64,000 nt of DNA, taken from positions 3,534,001-3,598,000 of the forward strand of contig NW_024468909.1 of the NCBI RefSeq assembly GCF_011745365.1. Reading direction: 5' to 3'. Origin of the DNA: Cryphonectria parasitica EP155 (lineage: Eukaryota; Ascomycota; Sordariomycetes; Diaporthales; Cryphonectriaceae). Position numbers and translations under genes: made by a program. How positions within the stretch are numbered: position 1 is the stretch's first letter; each line of letters begins with the position of its first letter. This document shows, piece by piece, positions 33,401 through 46,581 of the stretch. Under the pieces are notes generated by a model. The model had not been told where the DNA came from. It ran no database searches and saw nothing but the letters and a program-made list of their open reading frames with translations.

Positions 33401-34472
33401 CGGCTGGAGTGGTAGCAGTCTGCGCAGTGGAGCCTGGAGAAGACAAGATGTCTTGTGGCCTGGAGGCATCCAGCGGCGGATGCTTCAAGGAAGTGAGCCT
33501 TGAAGGTTCGCCTTGTCGGCCAGGCATCTCATCAAGGTCCATCGCGTCAGGTTCTGGTTCGTCCGGCCCGTCAACCACATCACGCTCCCCCGCGACTGGA
33601 GCCGGCGTGCTACCAAGGGCCTCTTCAGGGCGCGTCGGATGCCTCTCCAGCTCAACAAAGGCCACTTCTCTTCCAGATGAGACATCGCGCAACCCTCGCG
33701 ACCCATTCAATGAACTAATATTGTCTGCAACGATCGCTCCAGGCCGGGCCTCTTGGACTGGTGCGGCATGGTCTGCAACTCGAGGATCCTTCGGAACCGG
33801 GGGTAAATTATCGACATTAGATGATCGCACGACGATTGGCAATGGCGACGGCCCAGGCGTAGCAGGCGATGGCTTGGGCGAAGCAGAGCCCGTGTCGGCC
33901 GGGTTCCTAGATCGGGACGGTGGAGGGACTAGAGAAGACGATTGGGACTTGAGGCCGGGCGCTTGGACATTTTCGCGTTCTGCGAGGGATGGTGCACCGC
34001 TGGTGAGGGATTCCGTGGCAGTGCTGGAGTACTTCGTGATGTTCACTGGGGGGATGTATCGCGAAGGCAGGTGGCGCTCGTTGAGGAAAGGCCCTCTGTT
34101 GCGATGAGTTAGCGGGTCTGCAGACTTCGCCTGGACAAAAACGCGTCTCAAATAAATTTCACTAGAAAGTTTAGGCATACTGTAAGACGGCATTGTCATC
34201 ATGAAACCTGCCTTCCACCGCAGAGAAGGGTGGTGCATCGTCGGCGATGGGGTTGGCGAGTGGCAGGGCATCCACTTGTGTCGCTACGCAGTAGAGCTCA
34301 TGAAGCCGCCTCTTGCGCGACGTCCTAATTGACCTGCGCGATGTTAGAATGACAAAATGGGCATCAAAATGATCGCACGAGTTTGCTCTATAAGATGGGG
34401 TGTGACACACCTCCATTCTTCTTTCTTGGACTGGATCAGCGTTGAGAGGCCGGAACGCTCGACCTCAGTCAT
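29631..34472 (-). CDS. vid21: VID21/EAF1, scaffold subunit of the NuA4 histone acetyltransferase
   Basis: Exons on the minus strand are 34472-34411, 34333-34181 and 34095-29631, giving 1559 residues, or 1539 if a further in-frame 60-nt intron (30986-30927) is removed. The N-terminus MTEVERSGLSTLIQSKKEEW runs into RKRRLHELYCVA, typical of the family. The middle has an HSA domain (about residues 640-715, WDSLLQEMKWMRTDFREERKWKR...AEW), which binds actin-related proteins, and a SANT/Myb domain at about 915-965 (WTPAEDDELRRLVREFSYNWSLI). Eaf1 is the platform joining NuA4 modules. Regions around residues 75-450 are Ser/Pro-rich and disordered. The C-terminal 400 residues are Gln-rich with several uninterrupted poly-Gln runs. 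The first intron has a GTGTGT donor; the second uses GTATGC, with a CTAAC branch. Confidence 0.92.
29678..29766. repeat. CAG-type repeat encoding poly-Gln at the vid21 C-terminus
   Basis: On the plus strand GTT/GCT/GCTG units, on the minus strand mixed CAG/CAA coding for Gln runs broken by single His residues. Related tracts lie at 29850-29880, 30422-30473 and 30719-30742. Confidence 0.9.
30422..30473. repeat. CAG/CAA repeat encoding a second poly-Gln run in vid21
   Basis: About 17 consecutive Gln codons on the minus strand, mixed CAG and CAA, within the Gln-rich activation-like tail. Confidence 0.9.
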
Positions 34473-36773
34473 AGCATCGGCGGCGGCGACATCCGTTTTT
34501 GGTTGAAAACGGAAGTCAAATAAGGTCAATGAGGTGCAGGGAGATGATTCAGAGAATCAGAATCGATGAAATTGGACCTGGTGGGCGTGGTTGATTGAAG
34601 AATGTGGTGACTGTTGTGGTGAACCTCCAACGCGCCTGAGTTTTCAAAGAGGCACAGGCGTGATGGGTGCTTGGAGTCGAGCGTGCAGTGGAAGGCGTGG
34701 CGGGCCAGGTGCTGTAGCGCGGGCGACCAGGCGACAGGAACCCCGCGTGGGTCGACTAACTGCGAGTGCTAGGATGACGACTTTATTTGGGGGGGAGGGG
34801 AGGTTGTTGGTTTTTAGCGGGTGGTTTGTGTTGGTAGTTGGTCTTTGGTAGCGGGTGTTGGGAGGTTTTAGTGTGTTAGAACAGGGAATGATTGCAATTG
34901 CCATATGTTGTAGTGGTAATTAGTTGATGTAGGGGAACCCTGAAATGAACGGGCTAGATTCCCTTGGGATCTTATCGACTTTTGGCTGGGAACAAACTGG
35001 TGCGGTTCGGGGAGAGAACAAAGCCTGCGCGAATGCCAGTGGCGCGCATTGGGCGCTTTTTCCGACACGTCGTGGGCCGGGGATGACCTTGAAGCATTTG
35101 CATAGCGAGAATATTTACTGGAATGGCTATCTGTAGCCCGCATTTTCATTTTATTCAGATGGTTGCATTGCACTGGATCATTTTGTTTTGCCGTCTTTGG
35201 CGCCGACAGGTCAATTCACGGTTAACCTTGCGTTACCAGATACTATGAATGAATAATGACATTACATATATCAGTTGTTTTTAGAAAAAGGGAGGGGGAA
35301 AAATCAGAATGATGAAGCTGTATGCTTTATGCAATACAGGCGCACTGCATCGGCTGGGCGGGCCATGGAGACTGGGTTGTTCGACGGATGCGTAAGAAAA
35401 CAAACAATAAGCTAGGAGCGCCAGACACGCCGATAAAATATTGTCAATGGACATACGTTCACCCAAGTTTATATTTGTAGCAAACGGCCCCCAAAGCCTT
35501 ATCTGGCCGATCTTCTGAACCCGCCGCCTGCACTGGAATTGGCCTCCAATAACGACCCAACCTTTTCACGAAAACTCTTGGAAAATTAATGTCAAAAATC
35601 CTCTGGACTCAAAGCGGAAAGGGAAAAAAATTGATTTTATCAAGGTGCAGCACCAGCAAAGGCTGGCTGTGCAGACTCCTAGCAAATACCTTACCAGACA
35701 TTCTAAAGATGAGATATTTTTAGAGGAACACCGTACTATATAGGTAAGTACTTGTTCATACGCGCAAAGCGAATCGATCATGACCGTGGAAAGACCGAGG
35801 GCTACGGCGAAAAATAGATCAAAGATCCCAAGACAACTGCTATAGAAGGCACTCTATGGTGTGTACAAATGGTAGAAGGGAAGATGGTCTTCAATTAATC
35901 TATCTCGGGCACACTGCCAGTTGCTTTTCCACTGAGAAAGCAACTGGTGCTAGTTCTAATAGAGCTAGCGTATCTGCTGACTCACTGCCTCTCTATTGGG
36001 CCCTATGGCCACTGCCCTGTAACAATGGCCTTGCAACGGCTTGACTTGCACTATTAGCAGATGGTTATACCACAGTAAAACGCGTTGCAAGGGAGATACA
36101 ACCTGTGTGCAATGAATGACAGGGTGCCGTTTGTTAACTCGTTTCTCGATCTCAGTAGGCCATATCTCGAGAAGACTTTCCTTGACAGGGAACAGTGGTC
36201 CTTATTTTCTCTCAGTCTGTCTCCTTTCCTTTGACCCCTCCCCTACCGTGGGGGTGTGGCAGTACTACTATGTAAGTATCTACCTTCTAGGTTGTTTGTA
36301 TCAAAGTATCTCCGCTCTGTCCGGGTTCCACCGTGATGCACTTTTGAGGACTGCCTTAGGTAAGCACAGTACCTAGTATCGACTGCATCTCTTCAACTTT
36401 TACAGAGAATACCTGACGACATCAAATCAGTTCAAGTCTGATCAAAGCAAGCCTCTCATGATATGCCGGCTTTCATATGATCAAGGGCTGAATTGCTAGA
36501 TGAATCAAATTGGGAACGACCAACACAGGGCTCGAAGGCAACGAAGCAAAAAGAAGTGGGGGGTCCATAGTGAGCTTGAGATTCTGGTATCCCTGCGCAC
36601 GGACTTTGCCCTTCGCTTAGCAAGACATTCATTTTCGTCGCCCTCTTTATAAACGAACGCGATTGATGCACCAACAGACTTTCCCGCAGAAACACCATCT
36701 CAGCTATCCACATCAGTACACAATCCCCTGAAGATATTGGAAACCGACGCATGGCCTCATAGGTCTTCCAAAA
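34473..36773. other. Divergent intergenic region between vid21 and spp2, no gene seen
   Basis: 2.3 kb. No open frame has protein-like sequence. It contains a perfect 11-bp inverted repeat (35917-35947) followed by a 10-bp imperfect palindrome (35949-35969), AT-richer DNA at 35560-35800 and repeated TTGCAACG-like words near 36030-36090. Confidence 0.5.
35917..35969. repeat. Perfect inverted repeat plus adjoining near-palindrome
   Basis: CCAGTTGCTTT (35917-35927) is perfectly complementary to AAAGCAACTGG (35937-35947) with a 9-nt loop. Two bases later GCTAGTTCTA (35949-35958) pairs with TAGAGCTAGC (35960-35969) with one mismatch. It is not followed by a T-run and is not near a stop codon, so it is not an obvious terminator. 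Confidence 0.8.
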
Positions 36774-37763
36774 ATGACCGAACCGAAGGAGTCCCGCATC
36801 GCCATCCGCTTTGGTGCCTCGTCATCTTCCAAGGCACCCACCAGAACCGCAGCACGTCCTGCACCATCCAGCGCGCTGGGTAAGAGACACCGACCTCGTT
36901 TCGACCATGGCCACGATGATTCCTCTGGCGAGGAGGAGCCCGAGGACGCGCAGCTCGAGAGCATCACTCACTTTGGCGCAAACGGAGCAGAATTCCTCGA
37001 CGATGAGCGCTCGCGTGCAGCTCAACACAGATCCGACGACAGGAAATTAGCGCGGCGGAGAACCAAGTCACCAGAGGTCAAAAGCCAGGAAAAGAACGGC
37101 GTGCCTGCAAATGTTGTCAAGGGCGAAGAGGAGGAGGAGGAGTCGCTCAAGTACGGGCTAACGATCCCGAAGAAGCCCGCGCAGAACGAGACAAAGCAGG
37201 AGGGGGTGGGGGAGAACAAGGCGCCTAAGGAGCCTAAGACCGCCGACGAGGAGGCCATGGATGCGCTTATGGGTAAGGACACGGGCAGAAAACGCATAGT
37301 TCAAAGAACGGAGGACAGTGCCTACCGCGACGCTGCTGCGAATGCACCGGAGGAAGATGATCTGGAGACATACGACGCCATACCAGTGGAGGGTTTCGGT
37401 GCGTCTCTTCTCATGGGACAAGGCTGGGATGGCAAGATGCGGGGTCCCAAAGCCAAAGAGATCACGAAACGCCCCAACGGAATGGGATTGGGCTCCAAGA
37501 AGCTGACGGGAGAGGAGGATCTCGGCGGCTGGGATTCCAAAGGCAAGAGCAAGGGCGACAGACGGCCGAGACTCGACGAGTACCGGCGAGATAGGGACAA
37601 GATGCGCGATCGACGGGAGGACAGGTATCGCGACAGCTACAAGAACGAGCGAGACCGCGAACGTAACGGCGACGGCAGAAGAGATGGCGGCCGTGAGCGC
37701 GATAGGGACCGAGATCGAGACCGCGACCACTACAGCCGTAGTGACAGGAGCTATCGACGGTGA
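36774..37763 (+). CDS. spp2: Pre-mRNA splicing factor SPP2 (G-patch, GPKOW/MOS2 family)
   Basis: A single-exon frame of 329 residues. SPP2 activates the DEAH helicase PRP2 for the first catalytic step of splicing. The G-patch-like core is at residues about 204-245: IPVEGFGASLLMGQGWDG followed by GPKAKEITKRPNGMGLG, the SPP2-specific form. The N-terminus has the IAIRFG start usual for the family, then an acidic stretch (GEEEPEDAQ) and SLKYGLTIPKK ahead of the G-patch. The C-terminal 70 residues are Arg-Asp/Arg-Glu repeats (RDRDRDRDRD), longer than in yeast SPP2 and typical of filamentous fungi. The ATG at 36774 is the first in frame (CAAAAATGACC). Confidence 0.92.
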   Translation: MTEPKESRIAIRFGASSSSKAPTRTAARPAPSSALGKRHRPRFDHGHDDSSGEEEPEDAQLESITHFGANGAEFLDDERSRAAQHRSDDRKLARRRTKSPEVKSQEKNGVPANVVKGEEEEEESLKYGLTIPKKPAQNETKQEGVGENKAPKEPKTADEEAMDALMGKDTGRKRIVQRTEDSAYRDAAANAPEEDDLETYDAIPVEGFGASLLMGQGWDGKMRGPKAKEITKRPNGMGLGSKKLTGEEDLGGWDSKGKSKGDRRPRLDEYRRDRDKMRDRREDRYRDSYKNERDRERNGDGRRDGGRERDRDRDRDRDHYSRSDRSYRR

Positions 37764-38378
37764 ACAATATGCCCGTGAACGAGGCCTGCTCGACTTGGAA
37801 ATCGAGTGTCCACATTCTAACGGCCAGATTGCAAATCAAGATCAATCAAGCACTGTGAACATAGACCAGTAGGTAGGTACCGTCTGCTTGTTCCATTCCG
37901 CTACGGTGACATCGTGACCTGGCTAAACTCCTTCCCAGCTGATGCCCTCAGCACATCATTGCCATTTTTTCTCGACCTATCTCTAGGTGGTTGTGATGCC
38001 TCGTCAAAAGCTCCGGTGCCGCCATCCATGTGGCTTCTACTAAGATATATAGCAAGTCTTGTACGTCTGAGGGAGTTGTTTCTCAAGTAAGTTGAATAAG
38101 TAAGTCCAACTGTCCTCAACTATACAAGCTCATACAGCTTTAAGTCGTATAAGCCACTCTTGGGTGCCCTGTCTCTCTACCGCCAATTTCAAGTTACTGT
38201 TTTACCGCTCAAAGACAGTCATCGATCAGGAAAGATACCGATGCCACCTTTCTAATTAGGCGCAAGATCAATTCAGCATATTGGGTCTATGCTACTTCTC
38301 AGCCTCTTCTCTCACTACAGCATTCTTTTGGGTACACGACGGCATCCGCTCAGCTTTTTGGAAAACGTACAACAAAAG

Positions 38379-38400
38379 CCCCCCCCCCCGGGGGGGGGGG
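38379..38400. repeat. C11G11 perfect homopolymer palindrome
   Basis: Eleven C followed directly by eleven G. The 22-bp sequence is its own reverse complement. Confidence 0.9.
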
Positions 38401-38717
38401 TTCTCAACAAGGGACCTTTCCAGGTGGCCTGACAGGCGACTGAGCGAACGCTGACGATCATTGACCACCATATTGAGACCCATCATCTGGAACACCTTCA
38501 GCCTCGCACGGCTTCTGAGACGTCTCTGGTGGCTGCCAAGCCACCCGGGTTCTCGTCTACGTACAGACAGCGGTCAGCAACGAAAAAAAAAAAAAAAGAA
38601 GAAGAAAAAAAAGCAGCAAATCGACCCCGCTCCGCGGAACGCGGCCTACGTTCCTACGGCTGACTTGGGCTCAGCTAGCTGTTCTACTGCATGTCTCTGA
38701 TTCAACTTCCTCCAAAT

Positions 38718-38743
38718 TATAAAATAAAATAAAATAAAATAAA
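38718..38743. repeat. (AAAAT)n pentanucleotide tract
   Basis: About five AAAAT/TAAAA units in a run of A and T only, within non-coding DNA. Confidence 0.85.
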
Positions 38744-39344
38744 AATTAAAAACTTGTTTGATGCCAAAGATAGACAAACCATCACACCTCCCTCTGCTCC
38801 CGAAAACGAAAGGCACCCCTCTCTGGATGTAACTCGAACTTATCTCCCTTCTCTGTTCCTTTTTTCGTCGTTCTCTTCGTTTCGTTGGGGAGGAAGGTAA
38901 GGCGTTCTTTAGTGAAATTCTATATCGGCCCACCTTTGCCTCACCGATGGACAAAGAGTGCTCTAGTGATTAAACTTACCACTTTTTGCGGTTCAGCTGC
39001 AATGCATGATAGGAAGCTAGAGAAGAGTCACCGAGAGGTCAAGCAGAGTGCAACTAAATCGAGTCCATCGCCGTCCTGCATCAGTCCAAGCAGCGAATAC
39101 CTCACTCCTGCAGAGAGACGTATCATCTATGGCGTCTGGTTCATCCAGCAAATGCCAATCACGCTCCGGTTTTTGGGGCAGTCGCCACGATGGGAGACTC
39201 ATTGAATTTTTTTTCTTCCCCTGTGACGTCTAAGCGTAGCGTACCGATGTATAATACCTACATATAATGTCGAGCTTGTCTTTGCTAAGAAAACTTGTCA
39301 GCCACTAGCCTGCTCAAGAAGCCAGTGAAAGGACTGACACGAAC

Positions 39345-39376
39345 ACTGACACACTGACACACTGACACGCTGACAC
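39345..39376 (+). repeat. ACTGACAC tandem repeat, four copies
   Basis: Three identical 8-bp units followed by one copy with a first-base change (GCTGACAC). Confidence 0.9.
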
Positions 39377-42300
39377 GCATCAACATTGTTTTTTCAACAG
39401 ACTAGCCGATCTGATAACCTGAGTAGCATCGTAGTATGTATGCAGCAGCTTACTGGTGGCCCGGAGTCTTTCTCCGCTGTTATCTCTTACCGTACAGCCT
39501 GCGTGAGCCGCCCTATGCTGCTCCTCCAGGCTGAGCCTTAAGATAGCACTGTATACAAGTGCACCACATCACAGCATACGTGGAGGAAGAAGAACAAGCA
39601 GAAGAAAGAAACAGAAAAGTAATAGCAGTTCTAGAGCATGCAATGCCCCAGAGTGGGGCCAAGGCAGAGCACTTTAGCAGTGAAACATCGGCAGGGCCTT
39701 CCTCTGCGCCGGAAGTGAAGTTGGCTGCCGATTCGCTGTATCGTATATATAACCTTGCATGACTAGGATGTTGAGGGTATTCAGACTGCTCTTCATTTTG
39801 AAGGCGGGGCATGCAAGACCTCAGCAGGGAGGGGGCGGGGGTGTCTGAGATCGAACAACACACAACGTGAAAATTTCTCTGATCAGACATACAAGAACCT
39901 ATATTGGGCCGGCCTTGTTGTTCGTCTTTTCTTCGCGGGGGAGAAGAAGAGAGATGGGAGAGAAATTGCCGAAAAGAAAGTAAAATTACATGGCAGAAAA
40001 AGAAGAGGTAACGGTTCGGCGGCCAAGGTCCAGTTGCTACCCACAACCAGCAAGGTGGGCCGGCCGATGGAGTGTCCGTCATGCAGTCTCTCGCTTGTGC
40101 ATGAAGCAAAGGCCCATGACCCGGCTCAAACGGTGCAACGTCCGGATGTGCACCTCCGATGTGGTGCAGCTTCGCTTGCTGGATGGCGATATCCTGTGAC
40201 CGGCCCTGGAAGCTCCGCTAGCAAGAGTGAACTACTTGGAAGAAGAAAGAAAATAGTGAAAGAAAAAACCACTATCCGAATCGCTCTACGCCTGCCTGTC
40301 TCCTCCACATCCCCTCCCCCCTCCACTCGCACCTTCCGTGCCGTCCAATAGATACCCGCGTGGCGAGGTGACGGGAGTGACTTGCATTTGAGGACGCCCG
40401 CAGAAGGAGCCAGCCAACCATTCAGCTAGTTGCCGTTTTCTGTCTACCCCCTTCCCTCTGGGGAGACGCCTTCACATGTTTTCTCTCTCTTTCTCTCTCT
40501 CTATCTCTCTCTGTATGTATCTATCTCGCTCTCCAAAAGCGGATCTGGGGTAGAGACGGGGGCCCGCGGCCGGAGAGTCTGAGACATATATGCATGCGCT
40601 CTGCCGTCCCATCATCAATTTTCCTCCCCGCCACGCCGCCCCGGCCGCGCCCCCCCCCCGGCACCGGGCAGGTGTATGACCCTTCCAGCTGTTATGATAG
40701 GTGCGCTTGCAGAGGGAAGGGAGGACAAGGAGGGGTGGAAGAGGGAGCACTCCTCACGGGGTCAGCGCCACCGGCATGTACTGTAACTGGGGGGATGGAT
40801 GGATGATGATGAGGAGGGGGGAGACGGTCTAGAAGGAGGAGGGGGGTCGGGTCCAGAGACAACTTCTCGCCAGTTAGATTACGCAGATCACACTCTCTCA
40901 CACACAGCCTCTCTCTCTCACTTTCTTTCCTTCTCCCCAACAAACGCAATTGAACGTGTAAACACGTATGTAAGTATCATAGTATGTACGGAGTCACTAG
41001 TACGAGCTGTACGAGGCACAGGGCCCAGCCCGGAAGTAGATGCTTTGTGTGCCCTCAAGAGTGGGGGTCCCGTAGCTTCAGCCGCGCCATGGTATGGCGG
41101 AGACCGTCGCATTGCGGGGCCTGAACCGCTCTCCCCCCCAAGCACGCACATGCACAGAAGTGTGCAGTGGCGCGGTGGAGCACGCCGAATCCCTTTGCCT
41201 AGATTTGCTATTTGTTGCTTTTGGCTATGAACCTAAGTATGTGTATATGTATTATACATACTGCATACTGTACGAACCATAGTTAGATGGTCGGAGCCTA
41301 GGAGGCGAAGGAGGAGAAGAGGAAAATTGTGGGCTTGGTCCAATTCGCCAACGCCCCCTCTTTCGTATCATGTTGTTTAGCAGAGCATCTGTGGAGCCAT
41401 CCTCATTGGCAAAGGCAGGGACATCAAATTCTCTACGAGCGGAGATGAGTATCATCAATTTTCTTTTTCTGTCTTCTCATCATTAGACACGGCGGCTACT
41501 ATGTATAAATCTTCTCTTTCTGGGGTACAGTAATGGATACCACGCCACCTTTGTTTTCTCACTTTCACTGGAGCCTCTCCCCTCTTTCGTCACTTCCCAC
41601 TCCACCACTACAACAAACATTTCCACCCTAGGCCTGCGGGTAGGAGGTTCCAGATTCCCAGCCGCTCGAGAGGCAACTGCGACCCCCGTGATCCCCCCGG
41701 GTGGGCGTACTATGTACAGTACTACATGCGATGTATCTGGCGCCGTCCTTACTGGGCACTTTCATGACACAGCGCACCTTCCCTCCTCTTTAGAAGCAGG
41801 GGGTGGAGACTGAAGGAAGGGGGCAAGAAAAGAAGGAGAAGAGGACCAGGCACCCAAAAAGGCCTAAACAGACTTTTGGTGTGGCTATCCCCATTTTAGG
41901 CTTGCTGCGTGTGCTCTACCTGCAGTTACTATGTACGACTTCGCATTTGGGGGGGGGGGGTCAGTGTGCGCGCCGGTCGGTGTGGCCTGCCGTGCTGATC
42001 AAGACACTGCTTTGGCAACCCATTCACAAGTATTGCGTAATACCCCTGCGGGTCCTTTTTGCCCTTTCTTTTTCTTTTCTGTAAAATGGAAGGACTGGTG
42101 TGACATACTAAACAGGATTGGATTGTCAGCGGGCACGAGAGAAAGGCAAGGGGGAGGGGTGGTTCAAAGGAAGGGTTATATGCAGCGTGCCGCTGCCGCT
42201 GTTGCTGCTGCTGCATCGCTGCATGGCTGCCCGCCCCTGTCTTGTGGTGGTGGTGGTGGTCATGGTACATCCTGAATACAAACCGCTTTTGTATCTGTCA

Positions 42301-45300
42301 TGTAGATGATCCGGCGGTGGACTTTGTGTCTATGCTTCCTTGTGTACGAGAAGGGGAAAAGAACCCAAAAAAGAGACCCCCCTTCCTAAAAACCACCAGA
42401 GGTCCGCCCTGAAACCCCTTCTTCCCTGTCGCTGGCCCCAAAAAAAGACGGCAAAATGTGCCACGTACCGGGTTGACGGGACTGTGGGATGCTTGCCGCA
42501 TCACACGTCACTCTTCTAAGCGGTGTTGACGGGCAGGAGAACAAGGACACGTGTGGGCGTCTTCAAGGAGAAGGTAGGTTCTTCTGTTCAGTGGTCCTCC
42601 ACCCCTTGGACGGTGATGCCGTAGGGTAGGTTCTCTGCATACTCGCTCCACCCCTTACGAAAGGCTTGAGAAGACGGTAGGCAGGGAGGGAGGGAGCTGA
42701 GAGAGGGGTATGGTCGTTGTGTCTGTCATGTCGAGCATGGGGTTCTACGAGTGAGGGCAACCCGAAGCGGATCTGTCATGGTGTGGAAGCACCTTTCTTT
42801 GACTGTTTCAGTGGCTTGCTGCTGTTACAGGGGTTTGTCTACATGGTGATGATCCTACGAATCACATGAAAGTAGTAACTTGAAGAATAAGAAAGGAGAA
42901 AAGATGGAAGACCGGCCTGAGGAATCCTTAACCATATGTTGTGGAAGGGTTTCCTCAAGAGGACGCCACACTGTATGCATGCGTGAGAAGGGTATATGGA
43001 CTCTTCAGATATTCTGCAACTGGTAGCTACTTTCTGGACACCCTCAGATTGTGGGAAAGTGAGTTATCAGTATTTGACAACTTCGTATTCAGAAAGTTGT
43101 TGCTACTTCTTGCATGAGATGTCAGCATGGCCCATCTCAGAGAGCTGAACCAATATGACGCATCACATGTGACTGCTTCCAGGGGCACAGAGAGACGGTG
43201 ATGCCCAACAAGAGAAGGGAAGGGGGGGATGAGGATAATTGCAGACCAGATGGCTCAGCAGTGAGATTTGAAATGCTCAAGACAAGTGATGATGCCCAAG
43301 TGAGAGCTGTAGTGCCAGTACGGGAGTTTTGCAGTGCTCTAGAGATTTATTCCGCATTGGGTGGTCCAAAGGCAGTGAGTTGTCGGGCAGCCAGACGCAC
43401 CATGGAAAACTCCGCCATGTAATTAGTGCCTATAGACTACCTACTTGTCCCGATTACTACTACATACTTTGAAGCACCCTGGCAGCTACTCTCGCATGAG
43501 AGCATCCACCAAGGCTCAGCTGCATCTGTGTCCATGAAACGGAATATCATGTAACAAAGAACTTGCTCATAGGCTGCCTTTCCTGTGTTCTGTGACCTCG
43601 TAATCTTTTAGTAAGAGTGCAATGACAGGTGTCCCTGAGCGACTGGCTGGCTGCTCTGTGAGGCGGTCAATGCCCCCCCCCCCCCTTTTAAGCTTGGACA
43701 GGCAAAATACCTTCCTTGCCGCAAGACCTAAAACAATGATGGTGGCTTCATGAGTACTCCTTGAGGTTGCACCTTTGTTCATGTCAGCTAATGGAAATGT
43801 TTTGTGATCTTCCAGACCTCAATTCGGTGGTCAGGGACGCCTTCTCGCAGCCCAAATACGCAGCTTATGGAAGAATTGGCAGGCACCTGGGCAATGCATG
43901 TCGACCCAAGACATACCTTCCCCCTCCTTGCCGCAGGCTTTTGTTTGTTTATAATCACCAGAAGAAGGGGGGAAAACAGGATTTCTACATGTATGCAGCC
44001 CTTTGAGGATGTTACCCTCCCAGGGCTCTTCTCTCGTCCGTCGTCTCTTTCTACCACCAAGTCAGCCAGCCACACTGCATTAGCATAAGGCAATCGTCAA
44101 AGCATATCCAGTCCCCATCCCTCCTCCCGTGCAGACCTTTTCAAACGTCCATCTGTCAGAGGCGAACACGTTCTTGACCGGTCAAGGCCAGGCTGGAGCT
44201 AGACCCATCTGTCAACCACGTTTTTTTTTGGGCAGCGACCACGACGGCGATACAACCTTCTCTCTTGCGTGCCATCGTCGACATCATCGACATGAGGAGG
44301 CTGTGTGGACGCGGTCTGGTGCAGCTGCAGCTGCAGCCAGGCCAGCTCGAGTACCACCGCCAAAAGTTGCTTACATGCGAGACACATACGACAGCGATAG
44401 GACGCCGGTTGACTGCATCGATTCCACCAGGCCAGCCCGCTGCGTCAACGTGTCATCGGTGGGTTAGAGGAGACGGCGCACCTCGCCCAAGATCAGCTGG
44501 TCGGTCGATCAATGGACAAGTCTTGCTTGGCCGCAGAATTTGATGCTGACGCCTAGGCTCCATCCCAGAACAACGATCGTGGTTGGACTTCGAGAGAAGC
44601 CGTTGACAGCATGCCGTCAGAGTCTTGGTCTAATGCAACCCTTATGTCCGCTTGACGGAGCTCGAGTCGACAAAACGCGTCATGCGGCGATGGTCGAGCA
44701 TGGTCGGAACTCGGCAGCGGGCAGGCAAAGACGGGGAGACAAGACGGCATGGCCAGAACATCGTCAACAGGAAGAAGAGGAAGGCTGAAGAACGTACAGG
44801 CTCAATCGCCTCCGGCATGGGGATTTTCATGGTCAGGCCTTCACGCAGATCACTGTGCGATAGATCTTGCCCCCACAAAATTTCCCGGGGACGAATCTCA
44901 AGCCGCCTTCCGTCCATGCAACCTGTAAGACATCGGCATTGGCAAGGTAGCACACCCAGGTGAAGAAGCTCAATCGCCCATCCTCGCTCGGTCCGGGCGG
45001 GGTTCGCCCACGGCTGGCAGATTCTGATGCAGATAAACGGTGAGGGCCAGAAGAACGACAACACTGTGTGCTGGACAGGTTGAGAAGCTGTCAAGCAGAA
45101 GCAGAAGAAGAGATCGTTGTGGAGTCTCCGGAGCTGAGACGGAGAAACATCCCGCCCAACCCATGGGAAATTTAAGCAGGATGGGAAGGGGGGGGGGGGC
45201 GCTTGCGGCTACATCTCTGCCCTAATCTTGTCGACGCCAACAAGATCTTGTCTCTTCCAATGCTGGGGGACGTTGTCGTCCGGTTGAGAGCAGCCTTGAT

Positions 45301-46524
45301 GATATACAGAAGCCTGTGCAGCTTTCATCAGTACTACCTGCGAAGGATTTCTCTTTCCCTCTCTCTCGGTGTGGCGCCGTGTGCCTTGTGGCGATCCCCA
45401 AGGGGACGTCGATAGTCTTGGTCGGCCTACAAACAGCATGGCCGAGGAATACCCAGCAAGGATGGAAGCCACAGGAAGTTTGTTTTGTGCTTACCACATG
45501 GTAGCTTATAAGCCGGCTGATAATTATGGGCATGTACCTGGTCACCTGCATTGGTATCGCTCTCATCTGCGGCTCTGATTGATGAACGCAGTTCCTGACA
45601 GCCCTCACCGGTCTTTTGAGCTGCAGCCAGTGCCGTGCATTATCACGGGGCAGTTACCTGTGACGGGAGATGCAGGCCAGGATCAAGTTTCAGTACGACG
45701 AACGCCAGCTTGCCACCCCTCCCCTTTTTTTGGACTCGGCGGGGAGTGGGATGATGGTGAAGGATTTGTCCCCTCTGTCTTCCTTCTTTTCTCTTTGCTT
45801 CGGCCTTTCAACGAGAGCCTGTCAACCACAAAAAACGCAACCCCTCCCACCCCTGAGGACCCGCCCTGGGGCGGAGGAATTGGGCAGCGACGCTGTCACG
45901 TCGACCTCCGCTGCTGCTGACAGACATATTTTGTTCTGCCACATGGAGCAAAATTGGAGTCTGTTTCTGATCATAACGATACACGTGTGTATGTGTGGCT
46001 CGATGACCACAACGATCGGGTGTTCCGTGCTGAGAGGCGCCGACCGATATGTGATGTATGTCTTGGGACTGACATAATAGCTTGAGGGAGGGGCGGCTCG
46101 CAGGGCAAGACTCCCTTTGGAGGACCAAGACTACCGGACTGGGCTCGGAGGCGTGGACCACTCACCTCAAGCGGCGGGGCTCCATCAGCCGCTGGGACGG
46201 CTTCGACCTGACCTGGAGGGATTGGTTTCGATCAGGTGCCCAAAGGGGTGTCGTGTGTGCCGATTGTTTCCGGGGAAGGGTTTCCGGGCCAGACCACCAG
46301 AAAAAGCGACTTGTTGTTTTTATTGTTAGCTCTCCCTGTCGCAACACAGACGAGGGGAGGGGTCACAAGTATCGTTCCACTTACGGGAGCACGAGACTTG
46401 TCGAATTCCGCGGCCTAGAGGGGGAGGGGTTTCCTTCTGCCGCCGCATGAAGACGCAGATGAAGGTCAGCGTAGCTCTGTCGTGCGAGGATTGGGCGGCA
46501 GCAACAAGAGTACAGCCGTGTACC

Positions 46525-46581
46525 AAAAAAAAAAAAAAAAAAAAGAAAAAAAAAAGAAGAAGAAGAAGAAGAAGAAGAAGA
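46525..46581 (+). repeat. Poly-A followed by (GAA)n
   Basis: A20, GA9-10 and then about nine GAA units, an all-purine stretch of nearly 60 bp. Confidence 0.9.

Noticed and set aside
39513..40109. 198-codon minus frame in the gene-poor interval
   Set aside because: Composition is random-like (many Cys, Ser and Pro, no periodicity), with no domain and no joining exons.
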